From NCBI GenBank assembly GCA_015680685.1, contig MNCI01013900.1, forward strand, positions 22,645-86,644: a stretch of DNA of 64,000 nt. Direction: 5' to 3'. The notes under the pieces were generated by a model that worked only from the letters and a program-made list of their open reading frames with translations, searched no databases and had not been told where the DNA came from. Position numbers and translations under genes: made by a program. Of the stretch, positions 22,592-32,703 are shown piece by piece. The stretch comes from Gnetum montanum (taxonomy: Eukaryota > Streptophyta > Gnetopsida > Gnetales > Gnetaceae). How positions within the stretch are numbered: the first letter of the stretch is position 1; every line of letters begins with the position of its first letter.

Positions 22592-23055
22592 TGTAATGTC
22601 CTGTCCCTTGTTAAGGGTGGAAACAATTGTAAAAAATGTATTTAACCTTCTAATGAAGGGGTACCTCGTTATGAGAAGTTATGACTATTCATATACCCCT
22701 TGGGAAAGGGTTTGACCTATGCTATTTAAGGTTGGAGTTAGAGGTCGTGCTGACATGGAGTTGTGGTTCCTGGAAAGACGAGTAATTGGAGCTGGATAAA
22801 GTAGGACAAAAAGGGATTGATCACCCCTTTGGTAGGATAGCCTAACCATGGTGGCAATGCCGGATTTCCTCTAAGGCTTAAGTGGCATAGGAAGATAATC
22901 CAAAAGGACATTACAGTACTCTGTTCTATTAATACAACTTTTCCATTTTTCTTTCCTTGCTTAATTATATAGTATCAATTACTTATTTGCTAATTAATTC
23001 ATTATTTAATTTTTTATAATCTTTTTGATATTGATGAGACGCGACATGCACTGTG

Positions 23056-23135
23056 CCACGATATCACATCCCATGCAATATCGCGTATGCGACATCACGT
23101 CTTTCCCTGTGATATTGCGTACGCGATATCGCGGT
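23056..23135 (+). promoter_or_regulatory. GATATCGC palindrome cluster upstream of LTR TATA
   Basis: Within 80 bp upstream of the TATA box are CGATATCA, CAATATCGCG, GCGACATCACG and the near-perfect palindrome GATATTGCGTACGCGATATC (23111-23130). Matching clusters stand at the same place in four other Athila-like LTRs of the window. The conserved position suggests a U3 control element; the binding factor is unknown. Confidence 0.5.
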
Positions 23136-23148
23136 CCGCTGCCATATC

Positions 23149-23156
23149 TATAAATA
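23149..23156 (+). promoter_or_regulatory. LTR TATA box
   Basis: TATAAATA occurs in the context ATCTATAAATAAGAGG. The same box lies at 37158-37165, 46250-46257 and 58912-58919 (minus) and 61110-61117 (plus) in sister LTRs. Confidence 0.75.
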
Positions 23157-23406
23157 AGAGGCGGCACTCCCTCCATTTCCCAATCCTGGCTAGAAGTAGC
23201 GAAGCTCTGGTAGATTGATCACTCCAGAGTTAGAATTTTTCCCATGTGCCCGCAGTAGGAGTCCTAGAGTGAACGGCTCTTTATTCGAGCAGCTTGTAAC
23301 CTGAACCCAAGTTGTGTACGGCAATAAAGACGAACTTGATTGGATAAACCTTGCAATACATGGTTTCAATTATTGTTGTTATTCACTGCTTTCCTAGTGT
23401 GCACAA

Positions 23407-23708
23407 GTACGACTTGATTACGAGCATCTACGGCTGTGTACGGCTAATCAAGGAATCGGCTGCTTGTTGTAACGCGTGAGTACGACTTAACTACAAGCAT
23501 TGGCTGCTTGGTAACCCAGTAGCGTATTCCAGGACCTGCGCTTGGTAATCCCAGTAGTAGTCCAATGTGTACGGCTAGTTGAGGAATCGGCTACTCATCG
23601 CTAGGCTAGAACGTGTGATAAGTACGACTTGGCTACGAGCATCCACGGGTGTGTACGGCTAGCCAAGTTATCGGCTACTTATCACACTTAGGCTAAATAG
23701 GTGCCTCA
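23407..23708 (+). repeat. three GTACGACTT repeat units, each with an inverted repeat
   Basis: Units start at 23407, 23480 and 23622; a fourth, shorter GTACGACC unit at 23709 is the one kept in other LTRs. Each of the three contains paired arms: CTTGATTA (23413) with TAATCAAG (23445), CTTAACTA (23486) with TAGTTGAG (23576), and CTTGGCTA (23628) with TAGCCAAG (23660). The arms differ between units but stay complementary. Confidence 0.85.
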
Positions 23709-24179
23709 GTACGACCACTTTGAGCACTTGCGTTATGTGTGGTGATCCTAGTAACGATTAGCGTTTGGTAAGCCACAGTTGCATAGTTCAGGGTGTGTCC
23801 GGTAAGTGGGAACGGATGCTGACACTAGTTAATTTAGACTTAGGACATTAGTTAGAGTTACTTAGTTTCTCAACCCTTTCTCTCATAGCATAGGCAATAA
23901 ACTGAAAAATACCAAAAAAATCACATACTCAGACTTGCTTAACCATACACTGTGACATCTACAAGCAAGCCTGGGAAGACAACGAACGATTAACCCCAAG
24001 TGTTTCTTGTGGCGTTAAGGCATTTAGTCTACAAAGTTCGACCGGATCGCGCGTGCACGCTCATATTCATATGGTTGAGTGTAGGGGTACCTCACCACTC
24101 ATCAGATATGTTATCCATGATGAATATAATAAATTAGGTGTTCATATTTTTACAACATTTGGGAACAAGATGTCACATT

Positions 24180-24191
24180 TGGTATCGAAGC
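24180..24191 (+). other. chromovirus primer-binding site, initiator tRNA-Met type
   Basis: TGGTATCGAAGC begins three bases after the LTR end and differs from the common plant primer site TGGTATCAGAGC at two positions. Confidence 0.8.
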
Positions 24192-24389
24192 ACACCATGA
24201 TTCATAAACCAAAATGAAAGAAAAACGTTATTCTATTATTATCATAAAAAATAAGTACATTTAAGAAAAATAATAACATGAAGGAAAATATTATTTTATT
24301 TTATTATCAAAAGGAATGAAAAGGAAGTACATTATTAAGAAAAGGGGGCAGGGGGTAGAATGGGAAAATAAAGAAAAGGACAACTATAA

Positions 24390-24641
24390 TTATTTGTTAT
24401 GACCGAATGATTCAAGAAGATCTATAACTATCTTTAATTGGAAGACTCTCTCCTCAGTAGTAGCATTTTCTTTGCTAAGCACTACTTTATATCCAACCAG
24501 TCCATCACATAGTTGTTTGATATATTCGGTTGCACGTCTCACTGCAGCTACTGATTCCTCTTTTCCTTGAAGTTGAGTCTTCAACATTTCCATTTGTATT
24601 GATCGATCATCCATGTCTCTTTGCCATTTCTTTTCCTTTCT
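24390..24641 (-). CDS. last exon of the antisense gene, coiled coil
   Basis: It follows a textbook acceptor (polypyrimidine then CTACAG) and encodes RKEKKWQRDMDDRSIQ, QLQGKEESVAAVRRATEYI and ends LLESFGHNK with a stop. The heptad-like spacing of L, I, V and A with many charged residues predicts a coiled coil. The frame is fully open in this exon. Confidence 0.55.
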   Translation of the reverse strand, partial: RKEKKWQRDMDDRSIQMEMLKTQLQGKEESVAAVRRATEYIKQLCDGLVGYKVVLSKENATTEERVFQLKIVIDLLESFGHNK

Positions 24642-26632
24642 CTGTAGAAATAAAATTTAAATTATGAGTTATGAACAAATCAACAAACCAAAAGGAGAAA
24701 AGAGAGAAAAATATAATAATAAATAAAAATATATATATTACCTAAAATTAATCATTATCAATTTGAAGGAAACGTGCATGAGTATCCAAATGTTGAGCAT
24801 AACATGTTGCACTTTCCAACTCTCCTAAGAGTTGCTCTAGATTTTTTACAGCATCTGGAGCATCCTTAGGAATTGGATACCAAGATGATGAAAGTCCAAT
24901 CTGTACTAAGTTATAATCTACCTTGAAATTGCATGATTGTGACTTCTGTAGATGATAGACATCCTCACAAAAAGAATAGGATTTGTTTGAGATTCATTGA
25001 TTAATATGTTGAAGGAGCATAAGTTCTTCTTTAATAGCTACCTCTATCTTTCCCATAGAATAAGAAGAACTAGAGATAGCGAAAGAAGAAACCATCGGAA
25101 TAGATTCAGAAATGGTTGTTGGAACTACTTGTGGAAGGGAATCTCTTCTAAGTGTTGAAGGGAAAGAAGGTATAAGTGGTGATCTAGTTGGTGGTGGAAT
25201 AGGAGTTTGTGCAGAAGTAGCACTTGCATCACCTCTATTCATCTCTCAGATAAAATACAGTTGTTCCATAGACCTCTGCAATATAAAAAAATTTAAAAAA
25301 TTAAATTATTATTAACATTATATAAGGAAAAGAAGAAAGTATTCAAGCCTTTAAATAATTAAAACCTATCTTTGGTTGCTTCCCCTTATCACATCTTGAA
25401 CCTTGTAGAGAAGTTGGTTGGGATTGTTGTTGAGCTTGTTGTTGGGTTGATTGTCTTATAACTATTGGACTACTAGAACTTTGCCCAGTATGTTGCCTCT
25501 GCAAAAAAATAAATATTAAAAGTAAAAAAATATAAAAGAAAATATAAAAATATAGATAAGATATTTAACTTAGTAAATTATATTTAAATATATACCTTGG
25601 AAGAAGAAATTGCGACCTGTTATTGTGATTGAACCATACCAAAGGTTGAAGTACCTTGCACCTGTGCAGATTCAGCACTCTGCATTGGTTCATTTTGCAG
25701 CCTAGATTGCATTGTCATATACATAAAATAAAAACATAATTAAGAAACAATGAAATAATAAAAAAACATGAAAGTACCTCACTAATTTCTTCTTGACTCC
25801 AAGTTTGCTGTAAAGCCAGTTGACCATTTCGAGCATCCATAATCTTACTCTTTATAACCCTCTCATCTTCAAGAAATTTAGGGCACAATCGAGGATCATA
25901 ATGAGTAAAACATTTTTTGGGATGATCATAATTTAAGATCATACACATGATCAAAGCTATACAACATAGAGTATAGGATTTTAAGGGATGTTGGTGGGCA
26001 ATAGAAATTTTGGTCATAGTAGTATAAAAAGTAGAGAAATATGACATTGACCAATCATAAACCCTACCGGTTATGTCACCATGAAGTATGAAAATAGAGT
26101 AAGAACTAATGTTGAATTATTATCTATAACATAGAACCTTACTATTGATGAATAAACATAAGTCAAAATAAACATCACTAATGAAATATTTATGAACGAA
26201 TTGGTTTTTGCGAATGACAGTATCAACAACATAATTAGATAATTTCATCTTACAGAAAGATTGAAATTGTGGAGAACGAGCTGTAGGGATCAACAAATCC
26301 TCTCCTAATTGAAAACCTAAGACTACTTTGATATCAAAAGGAAGGATCGCTACTGCTCCAAAAACCAATTAAAAAATAGTACGTTTCTTATTATCATACT
26401 GCTCAAACCACTCTGCAAGAACACCCTTACAAAAGAAAAGTTTAAAAATTGGGAAAACTAGTAAATCAGCCAATTTAGAAGTGATGAGAAACTGAAAACC
26501 ATCCTTCCCAAGTAAGTTACAAACCCGATCAAAAGCATTATGAACATTATTTTGGTGGAAAAAAATATTATTAGGCAATAAAGAGCGGCTACTTGAAGGG
26601 GCCTAAGGTGAAGTTTGACATTTGGAGGCCAT
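24390..26632 (-). pseudogene. antisense multi-exon gene inside the chromovirus leader
   Basis: Six candidate exons on the minus strand are joined by good GT-AG signals. Exon 1 (from ATG 26632) reads NNVHNAFDRVCNLLGKDGFQ, SKLADLLVFPIFKLFF and LGEDLLIPTARSPQFQ, with two in-frame stops. Exon 2 (about 26065-25778) begins VYDWSMSYFSTFYTTMTK and ends at a GAG-GTACTT donor. Exon 3 (about 25710-25603) ends at AAG-GTATAT. Exon 4 starts after TTTTTTTGCAG near 25500 and is Gln/Ser rich. Exon 5 starts at 25275 after TATATTGCAG and is Ser/Thr/Pro rich. Exon 6 (24641-24390) starts after TATTTCTACAG and is a coiled coil. The architecture (folded N-terminus, low-complexity middle, C-terminal coiled coil) recalls the ORF at 15.5-18 kb. 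It may be a captured host gene, a captured transposon gene or an antisense ORF of this element family. No function is assigned. Confidence 0.65.
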
Positions 26633-27100
26633 TAATTTTTTATAATAGTAAATTTTTAAACTTCTTTGTAGAAAATCTTTTGCTGGTTGTGATGAGTAAA
26701 TCAACCTACTTGTTATATTTATAATGTAATCATAGAAATCTTAGTAAAAGAAAAGATAAAGTACAACTTAAGATAACAAAAGATTTAATAAAAGTTAACG
26801 AATACTTTTTCTTATAAGAAAAAGCTAACATCTACATTTTTTTTTTGATTTTATGATTTTTAGGTTAACTAAAGTGAATTTATTTGTAGTTTTATGAAAA
26901 GTACTTTCCAAGACGATTCCAACGGTACCAATTTTAGCAAAATTCGACTTACGACTTGAAAGATATGATCATTCTTGATTTATGTGTAGTTAAAATAATA
27001 ATAATAATATAAAAAATCAACTTGGAGATCTCAAACTTGAGTCCCAAAAGTTATATATATATATATATATATTAAATAAAAAAATAAAATTTAATAATAA
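26633..27100. other. chromovirus leader, AT-rich, no gene
   Basis: No supported coding sequence. A (TA)n microsatellite lies at about 27051-27071. Probably the 5' flank of the antisense gene and element leader. Confidence 0.5.
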
Positions 27101-27304
27101 TTTAAAATAAAAATTTTGGCCTATGGCCAAGCCTGCAGCCAAGCAACGGTCAGCTGTGGCAAGGCTACGGTTAGCTGCAGTCATGCCATGGCCAACCACG
27201 TTGTGGGAGGGGGTCATAAAAGAAATGTGGCCCTAACGGCCAAAGTAAACAAAAATTTGTTTCTGCCGCCATTTTTGCTGTCATTGTTTTCATTGTAGCC
27301 GTTG

Positions 27305-27460
27305 CACGCCTGCCTGCATTGCTCATCACCACCTCCCATGTCACCCATCACTACTTCTTGCGCTGCCTATCACCACCATCCAGGCTACCCATCATTGCCT
27401 CTTGCACCATTTATCACTGCCTTTCTTGTGTTGCCCATCACCACCTTCTAGCTATCGTGT
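27305..27460 (+). repeat. ~23-bp minisatellite, about six copies
   Basis: A motif like TTGCCCATCACCACCTTCTTG repeats with variations (GCTCATCACCACC, CACCCATCACTACTTC, TGCCTATCACCACC, TACCCATCATTGCC, CATTTATCACTGCC, TGCCCATCACCACC). GC content is clearly higher than in flanking DNA, suggesting a different origin from the AT-rich leader. Confidence 0.75.
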
Positions 27461-27477
27461 GGATCCTAAATCGGTTG

Positions 27478-27572
27478 TTTGTCAATTGATGAAAAACTTT
27501 AATTTTTCTAACAATTGACAGAAATTTTGAAATTCTCATCAACTGATGAAAATTTTTCAAAATTTTTTTTGC
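27478..27572 (+). repeat. ~29-bp tandem repeat, three copies
   Basis: GTCAATTGATGAAAAACTTT, AACAATTGACAGAAATTTTG and ATCAACTGATGAAAATTTTT follow each other at about 29-bp spacing. Confidence 0.6.
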
Positions 27573-27644
27573 ACCATTAGTGTTAATTTAAGAATAAATA
27601 TGTGCTTAATTATTTATAAAAATATAAATTGGAATTATGGCAGT

Positions 27645-27690
27645 ACGTCTTGGAGTAGAACTGGGATGGGTGACCTCTCGGGAAGTCTCG
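27645..27690 (+). ncRNA. 5S rRNA-like fragment
   Basis: TTGGAGTAGAACTGGGATGG followed by GTGACCTCTCGGGAAGTC closely matches the 3' half of plant 5S rRNA, including the C box of the internal polymerase III promoter (AGGATGGGTGACCTCCTGGGAAGTC in the gene). The 5' half, with the A box, is not recognisable. It lies in the chromovirus leader about 365 bp before gag. It could be a relic of a 5S-derived insert and is not a functional 5S gene. Confidence 0.75.
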
Positions 27691-28054
27691 AAAAACATGA
27701 AAATTAAGAAAACTTAAAATAGTTATAACTTTTGAATTCGGAGTTCGTTTTCAACAAAAAAAAAACGGATTCCAATAAATTTGAACCTTTCAAACTCAAA
27801 GAAATAGTTAAATTTAGCTTTTGGATTATAGAAAATTAACTTTTAATTTCTTGATATTGGTCCCAAAATAATTAGGATTCTCATCCCAAAATTATTAGGA
27901 TTCAATGAGAAATCCATAACAGTTTCAACTTCTTCCACAACTGATTAAACAATTTCAAATCCCATAAAAGGGCCATAGAGGCTAAGGATTCTCAAACATA
28001 TATGATTTCTTCAACTTACCAATGTCTAGAATCTAAAGAATAAATTGGAGAAAA

Positions 28055-29230
28055 ATGGAAGCCCGAGTCAATGACCGAATGAATGCCCTTGAAGAACAAA
28101 TTAATGAGATCAGGGGTATCTAAGAAGAAGTTTGACACTCAAACCAAGGGTTTGGGATAGAGATGTAAAATATATATGAAGAAATTAAGAAATTGTCCCA
28201 AAATTTAGAGGATAAATGGTCCAAAGTACAAGGAAAGATGGATTCCTTTGCCAACTCCATCAACCAATTAACCAACCATCTTATTCAACCTTCCAATCCT
28301 ACCCATGGTTTACCTAGAGCACGACATCAAGATCAACCTTCCATTAGGAATTCACAACAAACATAACCTCCACTTGTTAATGGATAGGATATTGAAATCC
28401 ACCATGTAGATTGTAAAACTAAAATCAAGAGTGAAGGATATGGGAACTAGCTTAATCCATCTAAAGAATCATTAACATAAGTGCATGCTAAGAAAGTAAA
28501 ATTAAATCATTATGATGGAGCCCCTAGATCTAGTGCTAAGGCAAAGGATTGACTTGAAACAATGAAAAATTACTTTGATATGTTGAATTTGTCAAGCCAT
28601 GAACGTCTAGAAGTTATCTTGTTGTATTTAAGAGGACTTGCAGCAACATCGTGGAATGGGTTGAGATCTCAAGGTTTGATTACAAATTGGCTTAATTTTG
28701 GTTGAGATTTTGAACAAAAATTTGTTCCAAATTCTTTTCTCAAAGAGTGTAAGGTGAGATTTGATTCCTTAATGTTGGGAAAACGATCTATAGATGATTA
28801 CTACAAAGAATTTTGTGATCTTTCTCGATATGTAAGTCACTAGGATGAGGGTGAATTAGCTTCAAAATTCATTAGAGGATTACATGCTCAATTATGTCCA
28901 CAAACATGAGTCAATAATCCCCAAACTATTGATGAAGCATATAGAATTGCTAAGGATTATGAGGAATTGAATTAGGTAAAAGTGACCCTTCAACAAGCAA
29001 CTTTTCGACCAAGCCCTTTTCCACAAGCAATGGTAGAAGAGACACCAACAAAAAAATCTCGATTAGGATCTGGATGTTTCTTTTGTGGTGAGGATCATCT
29101 TAAACAAGATTGCCTAAAATTTCAAGAAAAAATACAAAGGTCCAACCAAATCAGAAATTAGAAACCAAATTTAAACATGAACAAAGGAAAAATTCCAACC
29201 ACTACAATAGCCATCAAGAAGATATCTACA
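28055..29230 (+). pseudogene. chromovirus gag, decayed
   Basis: Gag forms the particle that packages element RNA. It starts at the ATG at 28055 (MEARVNDRMNALEEQINEI, a coiled-coil start). At about 28610-28700 it reads LLYLRGLAATSWNGL, the capsid-domain region, and at about 28740-28880 FLKECKVRFDSLMLG and LASKFIRGLHAQLCP. The zinc knuckle CFFCGEDHLKQDC lies at about 29068-29107, with three residues rather than four between the second Cys and the His. Several in-frame stops interrupt it. Confidence 0.85.
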
Positions 29231-29835
29231 TCAACTAAACCAGGTTTGCAAAAATTTCAATTTTCTTTACTAATTTTCAAAGGTTCAATTGAAGGTAAAC
29301 AAATTAAATTTTTGATTGATAGTGGTGCAATGATAATTTTATTTCTCCAAAGTTAATTAATTTATTAAAATTAAGTCTCCCTTCTAAGAAAATTATTAAA
29401 ATAGAACTGGTAGAGGGAACAACTGTGAGCAAACATACCAGGTATGGAAAAATAAAATTTACTTTGAAAAATATGCCCTTCATTGATGATTTTTTTGAAT
29501 TTTAACTAGGTGATGTTGATGCAATTTTAGGAATGTCTTTCCTACGAAAATTTGATGTTACTGCCCACTTTGAAACTCATATTTTAAAAGTTCCAACCAT
29601 TGACGGAGTTAGGGTTCTAAGGGGGGTAGGAACAACAAAAAAAATTTATACAATAACTATTAAGCAAGCTAAAATATTAGTCAAAAAAGGTGCTACAATG
29701 TTGGTTGTTGAAGTTATCCAACCTCAGAAACTTTCAAGTGTTGAGATCCTGAATGAACTTAAAAAATATAAAGATTCAGTATTTGGTGAAACTGGAGAAT
29801 TACCTCCAAAAAGAACTATTGAACATGTTATTTGA
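29231..29835 (+). pseudogene. chromovirus protease and linker
   Basis: An aspartic protease cleaves the polyprotein. IKFLIDSGA at about 29306-29332 carries the catalytic D-S-G. A frameshift follows just after GA. The flap and second core can be traced (VDAILGMSFLRKFDVTAHFE at about 29515-29575). The frame 29533-29835 is open and leads toward reverse transcriptase. Confidence 0.8.
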
Positions 29836-30535
29836 TATTTTTCCTGGTACACAACCTATCTCAAAAGCTCCTTTAGAATTAAGAAAATTAAAAGTACAAT
29901 TAGACCAATTATTGGAAGAAGGGAAAATTAGACCTAGTGTATCACCTTGGGGTGCACCAGTTCTATTCGTTAAAAAGAAAGATGGTACTTTAAGATTATG
30001 CATTAATTATAGAGCATTGAATAAAGTGATGATTAAAAATACTTATCCTTTACCTAGAATTGATGATTTATTTGATCAACTTATAGGTGCATGTTATTTC
30101 TCAAAGATTGATTTAAAATCAAGATATCATCAAATAAGGATTAAGGAGAAAGGTATTGAGAAAACTACTTTTAGAACTAGATATGGATTATACAAATTTG
30201 TTGTGATGCCATTTGGATTAACTAATGCACCTACAACATTTATAACATTAATGAATAATATTTTTCATGAATATCTTGATCAATTTGTTATAGTATTTAT
30301 GGATGATATACTTGTTTATTCTAAATCAAGAGAAGCACATATCAAACATTTGAAAAATATAATGGAAATTATTAAAGAGCATCAATTAAAAGCTAAATTT
30401 AGTAAATGTCAACTCTTTAAGGAAGAAGTCTCATACTTAGGACATATAGTTTCCAAGAAAGGATTGCAAGTGGATCTAGCAAAAATTAGTGCGATCCAGG
30501 ATTTACTTGAATTAAAAGATGTTACAGCAGTTTGA
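29753..30535 (+). CDS. chromovirus reverse transcriptase, open fragment (260 codons)
   Basis: Reverse transcriptase copies element RNA into cDNA. This is the longest real ORF in the window apart from one Athila-like fragment. Motifs run in the expected order: [83 protein letters not shown], and the catalytic FMDDILVYS (FMDD at 30296-30307), then [18 protein letters not shown]. The open frame ends at a TGA at 30533-30535 where the family usually has Arg before SFLGL, consistent with a CGA-to-TGA change. The ATG at 29753 is only the first Met in the frame; the natural protein is a polyprotein. Confidence 0.9.
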   Translation: MNLKNIKIQYLVKLENYLQKELLNMLFDIFPGTQPISKAPLELRKLKVQLDQLLEEGKIRPSVSPWGAPVLFVKKKDGTLRLCINYRALNKVMIKNTYPLPRIDDLFDQLIGACYFSKIDLKSRYHQIRIKEKGIEKTTFRTRYGLYKFVVMPFGLTNAPTTFITLMNNIFHEYLDQFVIVFMDDILVYSKSREAHIKHLKNIMEIIKEHQLKAKFSKCQLFKEEVSYLGHIVSKKGLQVDLAKISAIQDLLELKDVTAV

Positions 30536-31090
30536 AGTTTCTTAGGGTTGGCTGGTTTTTATCAATGTTTCATTAAAGATTATTCTACCTTGGTAGCCCC
30601 ATTAACTGACCTTTTGCAAGAGAAATGTGAGTTCAAATTTGATGAAAAATGTAGGGAATCTTTTCTCATATTAAATATGCTACTTACAATAGCACCTATT
30701 TTGAGGATTCCGAATGAAGATCTACCATTTGAAGTATCCAAGGATGCTTGTGGAATAGAAATTGATGTAGTTCTTTCATAGAAAGATAAAGTGGTACGTT
30801 ATGAATCTCATAAATTATGAGGAGCCGAGGTAAATTACTCAACCCATGATTTTGAATTACTAGCAATTGTTCATGCTCTAAAAGTTTGGAGACATTATCT
30901 TTGCAGAAAGAAGTTTTTACTAAAAATGGATCATAAAAGTTTAGAATATTTGCAAAGACAACCTATTTTGAATACTCATCAAAGGTGATGGATAAAATTG
31001 TTAGCATAATATGATTTTGAAATCAAATATGTCTTGGCAAGAAAAATGTGGTAGCTGATGTCCTTAGTTAAATGTGGAATTTAATGATAG
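30536..31090 (+). pseudogene. chromovirus RT thumb and RNase H
   Basis: The frame continues after the TGA with FLGLAGFYQCFIKDYST, then the RNase H part: FEVSKDACGIEIDVVLS, NYSTHDFELLAIVHALKVWR, FLLKMDHKSLEYLQ and YDFEIKYVLA. RNase H removes RNA from the RNA-DNA hybrid. Several stops and a frameshift near 31040 disrupt it. Confidence 0.85.
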
Positions 31091-31199
31091 GTGTAGTAAC
31101 AACCCCTATGGAAGAAATTAAGAAAAAAAATAAAAGAATACCCTTACTTTAAAAAGAATTTAACCAATATTTTTGATGATCCCCAATACCAACTCACTT

Positions 31200-32090
31200 C
31201 TAATGGTTTATTGATGAAAGGACAAAGAGTATGCATACCAAAAGGAAATTGGAGACTAAAATTGTTGTGTGAAGCACATGAAGTACCATATGTAGGACAC
31301 CTAGGTTATATTAAGACCTATATGATAATTCACAAATCTTATTTTTATCTTGGAATGAAGAATCATGTGTCCGCATACATTAAAAATTACCTAACATGTC
31401 AAGGAATAAAAGTTGAACAAAGAAAACCTAGTGGATTATTACAACCCTTGGAAGTTCCAACCTGGAAATGGGAAGATATCACTATGGATTTCATTGTGGG
31501 ATTTTTAGTAACCAAAAAAAGAAAATAACTCAATTTTTGTAGTAGTTGATCATCTATCAAAGATGGCACATTTTAAAGCTTTGAAATCTACAAACACAGC
31601 GGAAGAAATAGCCCAAAAATTCGTACAAGAAGTATTTAGATTACATGGTTGTCCAAAATCTATCACTTCGAATTTAGATCCTAAATTCATATCTAAATTC
31701 TAGAAAAACTTCTTCAGAGAGCTTGGAACTCAATTGAAATTTAGCACAACTTATCACCCTCAAATTGATGGACAAACTAAACAAGTAAATAGAATATTAG
31801 AAAATATCCTATGAAGTTACATTGGGAGTAGACCAAAAACATGGGAGAATTATTTGCATATGGCAGAATTTTCCTACAATAACAATTATCAAGGTTCCAT
31901 ACATTGAACACCATTCGAAGTGGTATATGAATGTAATTATCATACATCATTAACCTGGGCATATCGAACCTTAAGAGCAGAATGGAAGGAAGAAGAAATG
32001 AAAATAATAAAAAAAAATTTCACAAGGGTTAAAGAAAATTTGCAAGTAGCCCAAGATAAATATAAAGGATATGTAGATCAACATTGACTT
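31200..32090 (+). pseudogene. chromovirus integrase
   Basis: Integrase inserts the cDNA. It opens with a zinc-binding segment: LLCEAHEVPYVGHLGYIKTY has the H-x-H part (HEVPYVGH) and YLTCQGIK the Cys side. The core follows with WKWEDITMDFIVGF (first catalytic Asp in the MDF motif), then after a frameshift near 31520 VVVDHLSKMAHF, TSNLDPKFISKF (second acidic site) and TTYHPQIDGQTKQVNRILE (third). ENYLHMAEFSYNN and FEVVYECNYH continue. Stops and at least one frameshift are present. Confidence 0.85.
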
Positions 32091-32520
32091 AAAAAAGAAT
32101 TCCAAGTAGGGGATCAAGTATTATTGAGAATAAAACCTACCAGAAGTTCTCTTAAATTGGGAAAATATACTAAATTAACACCTAGATTTTGTGTACCTTT
32201 TGAAATCTTTGAAAGAATTGGTGAAGTAGCATATCAACTGAATCTTCTCGAAACCTTAAAAATTCATCCAATTTTTCATGTGATATTGTTAAAGAAATTT
32301 CATGAAAATGATGTACCATATGTATTAGATTGGAATACTTTACCATTACGATCCAATGCTAGCTTTGAAGTAAAACCCATTGATGTTAAAGACCAATGAA
32401 CTGAGAAAGTATGAAATAAAACTATCAGCGAAGTACTTGTTGAATGGTCAAATTGTGATCAACAGACTTGGGAAAATAGGGAGTTTATTTAAATACTTAC
32501 CCTCACCTTTTTGATCATCC
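32091..32520 (+). pseudogene. integrase C-terminus with chromodomain-like end
   Basis: FQVGDQVLLRIKPTR, FCVPFEIFERIGEVAYQLNL and KIHPIFHVILLKKF form the usual GPF/Y-like module of Ty3/gypsy integrases. After two stops, ISEVLVEWSNCDQQTWENRE resembles a chromodomain core (L-V-x-W then T-W-E), the module that guides chromoviruses to chromatin. This assigns the element to the chromoviruses. Confidence 0.75.
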
Positions 32521-32703
32521 AGATATTGAATGATAGGTTGAATTTACTATGGATGTAATAAATTATGTTTATAAATTTTTATCTTTTATTTGTCTAGATG
32601 ATAATGAGGAGAATAAGGGAATTGAAGCTAATGAACATAATGATGAAGCAACTATTAAGTAGCTGGATATCGATGAAGTGCTTGAGGATGAGCTAGATGC
32701 TTA

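Larger units (their letters stand above)
23032..24104 (+). mobile_element. Athila-like solo LTR, TSD GATAT
   Basis: The unit begins TGATGAG and ends CTCATCA, and GATAT stands on both sides (23027-23031 and 24105-24109). The uninterrupted 3' LTR of the host chromovirus shows the empty site. Inside are a palindrome-rich U3, a TATA box at 23149-23156, an AATAAA at 23323-23328 and U5 repeats. At 1073 bp it is about 220 bp longer than its relatives at 58175 and 60985, largely because of extra GTACGACTT units at 23407-23708. Confidence 0.95.
22592..24177 (+). repeat. chromovirus 5' LTR, interrupted by a solo LTR
   Basis: It starts TGTAATGTCCTGTCCC and ends GATGTCACA. Parts 22592-23031 and 24105-24177 together match the 3' LTR at about 32719-33206. 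The 1073-bp interruption is an independent solo LTR with its own 5-bp TSD. Confidence 0.9.

Noticed and set aside
27017-27217. Minus-strand ORF with IYIYIYN
   Set aside because: It is read through a (TA)n microsatellite and GC-rich repeats.
27645-27690. Functional 5S rRNA gene
   Set aside because: Only the 3' half is recognisable and there is no A box or terminator in place.
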